From positions 1 through 64,000 of the forward strand of contig JBBROH010000002.1 of NCBI GenBank assembly GCA_038229595.1: 64,000 nucleotides of DNA. The letters run 5' to 3'. The position numbers and the translations under genes are program-made. Shown piece after piece: positions 58,901 to 64,000 of this stretch (position 1 is the stretch's first letter; the number at the start of each line of letters is the position of its first letter). Origin of the DNA: JBBROH01 sp038229595. Lineage in GTDB: Bacteria; Chloroflexota; Chloroflexia; QHBQ01. The notes under the pieces were generated by a model, which saw nothing but the letters and a program-made list of their open reading frames with translations, was not told the origin of the DNA and did no database searches.

Positions 58901-60570
58901 CGCCCAATACCTCGCTGGCAATTGGCAGTGGCACCATCCTGCTCAACCCCGCAACGGGCGCAGTCACGGCCAACCTCTGCTCTAGTGGCATCACCCCCAC
59001 TGTCCTCTTTGCCCACATCCACCAGGGCGCGGCTGGCACTGCTGGCCCGGTCATCTTCCCGCTCAATGCGGTTAGTGGCACCAACGCCTTCACTGGCACC
59101 GGCACCATGACCCCGACCCAGATTGCTGCCCTGCAAACTGGCGGGCTGTACTTCAACATCCACAGCAGCAACTACCCTGGCGGCGAGATTCGCGGCCAGA
59201 TTGGGGTAGCCTGCGCCACCCCGACGGTGACTGCTACTGGCACCGCCGCTACTGCCACGGCCACGCGCACTGGCACGGTCGTTACCACCACCGCCACTGT
59301 CACCGCCACGACCACCAGCACTGCCACCGCGACGGTGACGGCCACGCCCTGCTCGATCACCTTCAGCGACGTGCCGACCACCAACATCTTCTACGGCGAC
59401 ATCCAGTTCCTCGCTTGCCGCAACATCGTTAACGGCGCGAACGGCCTGTTCCGCCCCAACGACAGCACCAAGCGTGGTGAGTTTGCCAAGATCGCCGTCC
59501 TCGGCTTCAGCCTACCCAGCTTCACCCCGGTTACACGGACCTTCGTGGACGTGCCGAGCAGCAACATCTTCTACGGCTTCATCGAGTCGGCCAACCGCGC
59601 CGGTGCAGTCAACGGCCTCAATGCCGCCCAGTGTGCTGCCCTCGGCACCCCTGGCACCTGCTACGGGCCAAACGTCAACATCACCCGCGTGCAGGTAGCG
59701 TTGATCGTGCAGCGCATCCGCAACTACAACACCTACACCCCCACCAGCCCGACCTTCACCGACGTGCCGGTAGGTGCCTTCGGGGCCAGCGCAATTGAGA
59801 CCCTCGCCCACGAGGGGATCATCAGCGGGGCGGCCTGTGTCACGCCGCAGACCGGCCTCTGCTTCCGCTCCAACGACAACATCCGTCGCGGCGAACTAAG
59901 CAAGGTCGTGCGCCGCGCTATCGTGGACGTTCCCCCTGCCCCAGCGCGGGTGCGGGCCATCCACGCCAGCAGCAATGCCCCGGCCAATGTTGATGTGCTG
60001 GTTGATGGTGGGCGGGCTATCGCAGCCCTGCCCTACACCGGCACCAACGTGGCAGTCAGCCCCCGGCTCGCGGTCTTCGCGGGCAACCACCAGTTCCAGG
60101 TAGTGGCGGCTAATACTACAGGCCCGGCAGCGATTTCGGCCACCCTCACCCTCACCAATGGGCAGGCGATCACGATTGTCGCTGCCGACAACGTAAGCGG
60201 CACCACGATCATCAGCGGTTCGCAGGCGATTGTCTCACAGGACGACCTCAGCGCACTCGCTGCTGGCTCCGCCCGCCTCAAGGCGATCCACGCTGCTGCT
60301 GGACAGCCTGCGGTAGACATCGCAGTGAACGGCACTGTCACCTACGCCAATGTCTCCTTCGGCAGCCAGGCCGACTACCTGACCGTCCCGGCTGGCACCT
60401 ACAACCTGGAGGCGCGCCTGGCGGGTACTACGACGGTGCTGGTCTCCCTCCCCAACTTCGTAATCCAGGCAGGCAAGGTCTACGACTTCGTAGCGACCGG
60501 CAAGCCGAGCGGCCCCTTCCCCCTCTCTGTCATCTACTACGTGGACGATGCGGCTAGCAGCAGCCGCTAA
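55954..60570 (+). CDS. S-layer-anchored ecto-nuclease, multidomain
   Basis: 1,538 aa, TTG start with AAAGGGA 7 nt upstream. Signal peptide (LSLVVVLTITLGSISALA), lamin-tail-like domain (about 48-230, IVISQLYGGGGNTGATYQN), Thr/Ala linker, OB-like domain (about 298-580), then an endonuclease/exonuclease/phosphatase domain (about 588-895) with its active-site set: TFNLENL, IIAVEEIQD, RQGILYR, NHFNSKGG, GDINDFEFS and SDHEPQV. Next are a Thr-rich linker, a CHRD domain (about 970-1087, FAHIHQGAAG), three SLH domains (about 1134-1324) and a DUF4397-like domain to the end. Probably degrades extracellular DNA for nutrients, tethered to the cell wall. Followed by a strong terminator. Confidence 0.87.
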   Translation: MISSNKRRSPMWIGLSLVVVLTITLGSISALAATGSTLTAQQPAKAISQPAVSTSIVISQLYGGGGNTGATYQNDYVELLNISAATINLSTYSLQYASAASAFTTTNVNTLTGSIAPGQYYLIKLNSNAAIGALLPTPDYTGTLALSNNNGKVALVSGATALACGSVANDCFPAGTALPTIIDFAGYGTANNFEGVAAAAAPSNTTADLRAGNGCTDSDRNSIDFSLSQPAPRNSSSPLNPCGTLPTATNTITPGGATNTATATATIGSPTATATATITPTVTSIPTVTSTPPGPATRIHDIQGASHLSPYSGTVVSNIPGIVTAKKTNGFYVQDATADANDATSEAIFIFTSSAPTVLVGDSIVFSGTVKEFRPGGSASDSLTTTEIDNPGRVITMLSSGNPLPTPITIGTGGRVPPTNVIENDAVGDVENGSNTFDPAQDGIDFYESMEGMLVRVNNTVAVGPTNDYGSNSEIPVLTDNGSNATGTRTVRGGIEITATASYVTSTNPTDDYNPERIILNDLVLSASGGGRLPNVNVSATFSGVITGVLDYNFVNFKLQVTSQPVVASNPLTREVTALVSDQASNKLTAATFNLENLNPGDTITKVLGLSNLIVNNLKAPDIIAVEEIQDNNGATNNGVVDASQTYALLINSISSISATVNYTYTQIDPLDGQDGGQPGGNIRQGILYRTDRGLSFNSRPGGGSTISNTVVNGAGGPQLQFSPGRIDPLNVAWTSSRKPLTAEFSYNGQRLFFIVNHFNSKGGDNGVFGRFQPPLRVSEVQRQQQATIVNGFVRQILNLDANARVVVLGDINDFEFSNTVNVLKLGGDSTPELVNLFDLLAQNERYSYEFQGNAQVLDQILVSPSLYANGQPQLDVVHANSEFFDQASDHEPQVARLAIQAVLTPTVTPTGTVSVTPTGTITATGTVTVTPTGTITATATVTGTPTATITATATVTGTPTATATPCSTTNFAATLNGMQEVPPNTSLAIGSGTILLNPATGAVTANLCSSGITPTVLFAHIHQGAAGTAGPVIFPLNAVSGTNAFTGTGTMTPTQIAALQTGGLYFNIHSSNYPGGEIRGQIGVACATPTVTATGTAATATATRTGTVVTTTATVTATTTSTATATVTATPCSITFSDVPTTNIFYGDIQFLACRNIVNGANGLFRPNDSTKRGEFAKIAVLGFSLPSFTPVTRTFVDVPSSNIFYGFIESANRAGAVNGLNAAQCAALGTPGTCYGPNVNITRVQVALIVQRIRNYNTYTPTSPTFTDVPVGAFGASAIETLAHEGIISGAACVTPQTGLCFRSNDNIRRGELSKVVRRAIVDVPPAPARVRAIHASSNAPANVDVLVDGGRAIAALPYTGTNVAVSPRLAVFAGNHQFQVVAANTTGPAAISATLTLTNGQAITIVAADNVSGTTIISGSQAIVSQDDLSALAAGSARLKAIHAAAGQPAVDIAVNGTVTYANVSFGSQADYLTVPAGTYNLEARLAGTTTVLVSLPNFVIQAGKVYDFVATGKPSGPFPLSVIYYVDDAASSSR
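58675..58850 (+). repeat. Thr-rich linker repeats in the nuclease gene
   Basis: Short direct repeats such as a 42-bp unit with copies starting at 58768 and 58810, plus related units upstream, encoding TATVTGTPTATI-like linkers. Slippage-prone; length may vary. Confidence 0.7.
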
Positions 60571-60584
60571 CCAGCGGTTTCAGC

Positions 60585-60624
60585 CAGCGGCCCTCTCCCC
60601 AGCCAGGGAGGGGGCCGCTGTTTT
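60585..60624 (+). terminator. Rho-independent terminator after the nuclease gene
   Basis: GC-rich stem CAGCGGCCC.. / ..GGGCCGCTG (60585-60620) with one or two mismatches and a loop near 60601-60605, followed by TTTT. Confidence 0.85.
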
Positions 60625-60680
60625 GGTCATCGCGTATACTGCACAAGGAGTGCTTTCACAACCAAACCTGGAGGATGTTT

Positions 60681-61634
60681 ATGGATGAGCTTGTTACCCT
60701 GGCCGAGATCGTAGCGGCGCAAGAGCGGCTGCGCGGGGTGATCGTGCGTACCCCCCTCGTTGCTTACCCCTACCCGCTGGCCGACAACAACACCCTTTAC
60801 CTCAAAGCCGAGTCGTTGCAACGTACTGGCAGCTTTAAGCTACGTGGTGCCTACAACAAGGCGGTCAGCCTCAGTGCGGCCCAACGCCAGCCTGGGCTGG
60901 TCGCTTACTCCTCTGGCAACCACGCCCAGGCTGTTGCCTGTGCCGCCCACCTGCTCGGCTGCCCGGCTACCATCGTGATGCCCAACAATGCGCCGCAGGT
61001 GAAGATCGAAGGGACGCGCAGTTGGGGGGCGGAGATCATCTTTGCGGTGCCAGGCAATGAGGCGCGCCGCCTGATCGCCGAACAGATCGCTGAGCAGCAA
61101 GGCATGGCCCTGGTGCCGCCCTACGAAGATCGCCAGATCATCGCTGGGCAGGGAACAATCGGCATCGAAATACTTGCTGACCTGCCTGATGTTGAGGCAG
61201 TGCTGGTACCGGTTGGCGGTGGTGGTTTGCTCTCTGGGGTGGCAGCGGCGATCAAGTTGAGCAGGCCCCAGGTGGCGGTTTACGGGGTCGAACCGAGCAA
61301 CGCCGCCGACGCATACGACTCGTTCCACAAGGGGGCGGTCGTCAAGTGGGAGAGCAACAACACGGTGGCTGACGGTCTACGAACCGAGCGGATCGGCGAC
61401 CTCAACTTCGCCCACATTCAGCGGTATGTAGATGACATCTTCACCGTCAGCGAGGAGCAGATTGTGGAGACCATGCAGCACCTGACCCGCCAGGTTCACC
61501 TGTTGACCGAGCCGAGTGGGGCGGTGGCAACGGCAGCCCTCCGCAGCGGCAAGACAGGGTTGCGCGGCAAAAGGGTGGCGGCAGTAATCAGCGGCGGCAA
61601 CGTCGAGATCGGCTTCTGCTGTGGCCTGCGCTAA
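60681..61634 (+). CDS. PLP-dependent serine/threonine dehydratase-like enzyme
   Basis: 317 aa from the ATG at 60681 (GGAGG 6 nt upstream; an ATG at 60675 is too close). Fold-type-II PLP enzyme: Lys in GSFKLRGAYNK, phosphate-binding PVGGGGLLSG, and SGNHAQAVA, which is typical of threonine ammonia-lyase and serine racemase. There is no C-terminal ACT-like regulatory domain, so it is the short catabolic form (TdcB-like or serine racemase-like). It would convert L-threonine to 2-oxobutanoate or L-serine to pyruvate. Confidence 0.87.
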   Translation: MDELVTLAEIVAAQERLRGVIVRTPLVAYPYPLADNNTLYLKAESLQRTGSFKLRGAYNKAVSLSAAQRQPGLVAYSSGNHAQAVACAAHLLGCPATIVMPNNAPQVKIEGTRSWGAEIIFAVPGNEARRLIAEQIAEQQGMALVPPYEDRQIIAGQGTIGIEILADLPDVEAVLVPVGGGGLLSGVAAAIKLSRPQVAVYGVEPSNAADAYDSFHKGAVVKWESNNTVADGLRTERIGDLNFAHIQRYVDDIFTVSEEQIVETMQHLTRQVHLLTEPSGAVATAALRSGKTGLRGKRVAAVISGGNVEIGFCCGLR

Positions 61635-61638
61635 TTGC

Positions 61639-61667
61639 TTGACTATCCTGCCACAGGTTGGTACAAT
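61639..61667 (+). promoter_or_regulatory. Promoter of the CDF transporter gene
   Basis: TTGACT (61639-61644), 17 nt, TACAAT (61662-61667), 21 nt before the GTG start. Confidence 0.7.
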
Positions 61668-61688
61668 TGAGGCAGGGAGTATCAATAA

Positions 61689-62678
61689 GTGGCTAATCAG
61701 GTACAGGCAATTGAGACTGGACAGCAACGGGGCGGCCACAGCCACGCCCTTGAAGCAGCCATGCACCGCTGCAACCTGCGTGGGCAGGAGGTGGATCAGC
61801 AGCAAGCCAGCCACCAGCGACAGCGCAAGCTGGTAACCGTGCTGCTGCTCAGTGCCTGCTTCATGGCGGTGGAGGTTGGGGCGGGGCTGCTCAGCGGCAG
61901 CCTCGCGCTGATTGCCGACGCGGGTCATATGCTGACCGACGTGGTGGGGGTGGGCATTGCCCTGTTCGCAGGCTGGCAGGCACGCCGCCCCGCAGACCAG
62001 CAGCACAGCTACGGCCACTATCGTAGCGAAATCCTGGCTGCCCTACTCAACGCTTTGCTCCTGCTAGCGGTTGGCAGCTACATCCTGGTCGAAGCCTGGC
62101 AACGTTGGCAGAACCCCCCGTCGGTCGAAGGTGGTATCGTGCTAGTGGCGGCCAGCGTCGGTCTGCTGTTCAACCTTGTCTCCGTACGTCTGCTACACAG
62201 CCACGCGGGGGACAACCTGAACATGAAGGCGGCCTTCTTCGAGGTGGTCAGTGACGCGGTTAGCTCTGCTGCTGTGCTACTGGCGGGCCTGATCCTCGTC
62301 TTTACCGGCTGGCGGTATGCCGACCCACTGTTCAGCGCAGCCATCGCCCTCTTTATCCTACCCCGCACGATTGGGCTGCTGCGCGAGGCGGTCAATGTGC
62401 TGCTGGAAGCCACCCCCCGCCACCTGGATACGAGCGCGATCCAGGATGCGATCCTCAGCGTAGCGGGGGTGCGCGCCGTCCATGACCTGCATTGCTGGAC
62501 GCTCACCTCTGGGGTCGAAGCCCTCAGCGCACACGTGCTGGTCGAAGATGCGCTGACCCGCTGCCCACAGGATACACTCTGTACCCTGCAAGCCCTGCTG
62601 CACGACCGCTTTGGTGTAGACCACAGCACGCTGCAACTGGAGGAAGTGGACTTGCAGGCCCAGGAGAGCAGCTTCTAG
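61689..62678 (+). CDS. Cation diffusion facilitator (metal efflux)
   Basis: 329 aa, GTG start with GGGAG upstream. Six hydrophobic helices (about 48-240) after a polar N-terminus with a short His motif (GGHSHAL). Metal-site motifs: DAGHMLTDVVG in helix 2 and EVVSDAVSS in helix 5 (both HxxxD/DxxxD-like), His residues HSYGHYRSE after helix 2, and a C-terminal cytosolic domain (HDLHCW). This pattern fits CzcD-like Zn/Co exporters in exchange for protons. It is transcribed alone. Confidence 0.9.
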   Translation: MANQVQAIETGQQRGGHSHALEAAMHRCNLRGQEVDQQQASHQRQRKLVTVLLLSACFMAVEVGAGLLSGSLALIADAGHMLTDVVGVGIALFAGWQARRPADQQHSYGHYRSEILAALLNALLLLAVGSYILVEAWQRWQNPPSVEGGIVLVAASVGLLFNLVSVRLLHSHAGDNLNMKAAFFEVVSDAVSSAAVLLAGLILVFTGWRYADPLFSAAIALFILPRTIGLLREAVNVLLEATPRHLDTSAIQDAILSVAGVRAVHDLHCWTLTSGVEALSAHVLVEDALTRCPQDTLCTLQALLHDRFGVDHSTLQLEEVDLQAQESSF

Positions 62679-62703
62679 AAGCGCGTAGCAAGAGGCAGAG
62701 CAA

Positions 62704-62733
62704 GGGCGCACTGTACAGTGCGCCCCTCTAATT
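62704..62733. terminator. Terminator between CDF and glmS genes
   Basis: A perfect 22-nt palindrome GGGCGCACTG TA CAGTGCGCCC (62704-62725) followed by CTCTAATTT; the two genes converge here, so it may serve both. Confidence 0.8.
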
Positions 62734-62754
62734 TGTGCCAACCTCGTGCGGTCT

Positions 62755-64000
62755 CTACTCCACCGTGACGCTCTTGGCGAGGTTGCGGGGCTGGTCCACG
62801 TCGGCCCCACGCCGCACTGCGATGTAGTAGGCCAGCAGTTGCAGCGGCAAGGCGGCCAGCACTGGTACCAGCAGCGGGTCGGTGGCGGGGATGTAGATTA
62901 CATCGTCGGCCTTAGCCCCGATCTCGGTGTCCCCCTCGGTGGCGATAGCGATCACCTGTGCGTCGCGGGCCTTGACCTGCTCAATATTGCTGACCATCTT
63001 ATCATACACTTTGTCGTGGGGGGCGATAGCGACAACCGGCACGTGCTGGTCTACCAGGGCGATAGTACCGTGCTTCAGTTCGCCGCCCGCAAAGCCTTCG
63101 GCGTGGATGTAGCTGATCTCCTTCAGCTTGAGCGCACCTTCGAGGGCGGTAGGGTAGTTGATCAGCCGACCGAGGAACAGGAAGTCGCTGGCGTGGGCGT
63201 ACTTCTGGGCCAGCTTCTCATAACGGGCGCGGCCAGCCTCGCTCTCGTCCAGCAGGCTGCTAGCCTGGGCGGGTAGGGCGAGGATAGCGTGGATCAGTTC
63301 GCCCGCCCGCTCGTCGCTGAGGGTGCCACGCTCCTGGGCCAGGTACATGGCAAGCAGCAGTTCATCCACCACCATCGTCACGTAGGCTTTGGTCGAGGCC
63401 ACCCCGATCTCTGGCCCGGCTTGCAGGTAGATCACCCCATCGGTGTCACGGCTAAGTTGGCTACCCACCACGTTGACGATACTGAGCAGCTTTGCCCCCT
63501 TATGGCGCGCTTCGGCTATCGCTTCGAGGGTATCCACCGTCTCCCCGCTCTGGCTGACCCCGACCACCAGGGTGTGTTCGTCCACAATCGGGTTGCGGTA
63601 GCGAAACTCGTGGGCGTAATCAACTTGCACCGGCAGGTGAGCAAGCTCCTCTACCATGTACTTGCCGACCATCGCGGCATGATAGGCAGTGCCGCAGGCA
63701 ACAAAGATCAGCCTGTGGATTGCGGCCACGTCGAGGTTGGCGGCATCGAGCAGTACGCGCCGCTTCTCGGCATCCACCCGACCGCGGATCGTGTCGGTCA
63801 GGGCGCGGGGTTGCTCATAGATTTCCTTCTCCATAAAGTGCTTGTAGCCACTTTTGGCTGCCGCCACCGGATCCCAGGCCACAGTCTGCGGCTGGCGGGA
63901 GAGCGGATCGCCCTGCAAGTTGGTGTAGTCAGCCCCGTGCTGGGTGATCGTCACCACTTCGCCGGGGCTGAGAAAGACGACGCGGCGGGTGTGTTGCAAG
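62755..64000 (-). CDS. glmS: Glucosamine-6-phosphate synthase, 5' end off the window
   Basis: At least 415 aa are visible; full length is about 610, so the glutaminase domain and start lie outside. Makes glucosamine 6-phosphate from fructose 6-phosphate and glutamine, the first step to peptidoglycan precursors. Two SIS sugar-isomerase domains: FVACGTAYHAAMVG and VGVSQSGETVDTL in the first, LGRLINYPTALEGALKLKE in the second; the C-terminal tail DVDQPRNLAKSVTVE is diagnostic. HFMEKEIYEQP links the two halves. Confidence 0.95.
   Translation of the reverse strand, partial: LQHTRRVVFLSPGEVVTITQHGADYTNLQGDPLSRQPQTVAWDPVAAAKSGYKHFMEKEIYEQPRALTDTIRGRVDAEKRRVLLDAANLDVAAIHRLIFVACGTAYHAAMVGKYMVEELAHLPVQVDYAHEFRYRNPIVDEHTLVVGVSQSGETVDTLEAIAEARHKGAKLLSIVNVVGSQLSRDTDGVIYLQAGPEIGVASTKAYVTMVVDELLLAMYLAQERGTLSDERAGELIHAILALPAQASSLLDESEAGRARYEKLAQKYAHASDFLFLGRLINYPTALEGALKLKEISYIHAEGFAGGELKHGTIALVDQHVPVVAIAPHDKVYDKMVSNIEQVKARDAQVIAIATEGDTEIGAKADDVIYIPATDPLLVPVLAALPLQLLAYYIAVRRGADVDQPRNLAKSVTVE

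Noticed and set aside
1..64000. tRNA, rRNA, insertion sequences, prophage or plasmid genes
   Set aside because: I looked for T-arm-like motifs, transposase and integrase motifs, and direct-repeat-flanked blocks and found none I could support.

Overview
The window is one 64-kb chromosomal contig, GC-rich and densely coded on both strands, from a bacterium that looks like a member of the Chloroflexota (class Chloroflexia is my best guess; no rRNA gene is present to prove it). The reasons are inference from content: S-layer-homology (SLH) proteins with Thr/Ala/Pro linkers, a DUF4388 / small-GTPase / roadblock operon, an hrcA-grpE-dnaK-dnaJ heat-shock cluster with a CIRCE operator, many histidine kinases with GAF domains, and protein styles typical of that phylum. 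Promoters are easy to read: several are TTGACA/TTGACC, 17 nt, TATAAT-like, and a second set uses TGGTATAAT (extended -10) without a -35. No tRNA, rRNA, CRISPR, transposase, prophage or plasmid gene was seen.

Layout. 1-6.4 kb: 3' part of hutH, a large unknown membrane protein, a small membrane protein, an ABC-F ATPase; a striking 89-bp nested inverted repeat follows. 6.5-8.6 kb: roadblock/GTPase/DUF4388 operon. 8.8-13 kb: phospholipid synthesis (plsC, cdsA, plsY), a MoaB/MogA protein and a cysteine desulfurase. 13.1-17.6 kb: a methyltransferase that appears to have a leaderless mRNA, an EamA exporter, and a kinase/OmpR-type regulator pair. 17.5-20.9 kb: two paralogous secreted proteins, each with two cupredoxin domains and three SLH domains. 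21-28.2 kb: VOC protein, membrane protein, Lrp-type regulator, and the dnaK operon. 28.3-32.4 kb: MFS transporter and an ABC-2 exporter. 32.3-38.7 kb: a minus-strand operon of response regulator, GAF-type kinase, RAM-domain protein, small membrane protein, and a secreted FAD oxidoreductase with SLH domains.

38.7-45.3 kb is the most interesting part. A sigma70-type promoter and a compact cobalamin riboswitch precede six genes on the minus strand: a secreted alpha/alpha-toroid (prenyltransferase-repeat) protein with an LPRTG-type C-terminal sorting signal; a fusion of an extracellular DUF4430-like (transcobalamin beta-domain-like) domain to an ECF-transporter EcfT; a cyclase-family protein lacking two of the usual metal-binding histidines; a double-ATPase EcfA fusion; an EcfS-like membrane protein; and a tiny Cys-rich protein. 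The two halves of vertebrate transcobalamin/intrinsic factor (alpha6/alpha6 barrel plus beta domain) appear here as separate parts, one apparently wall-anchored and one fused to the transporter. I propose a B12 (or corrinoid) capture-and-import system.

45.3-54.1 kb: small membrane protein, SWIM/SNF2 helicase operon, and a deoC / small protein / ALDH16-type dehydrogenase operon (deoxyribose phosphate to acetaldehyde to acetate). 54.2-60.6 kb: a secreted beta-propeller glycosidase-like gene whose signal peptide lies in another frame, and a 1,538-residue S-layer ecto-nuclease. 60.6-64 kb: threonine-dehydratase-like enzyme, CDF metal exporter, and the 3' part of glmS. All functions are read from sequence motifs and recalled family knowledge; no database search was possible.
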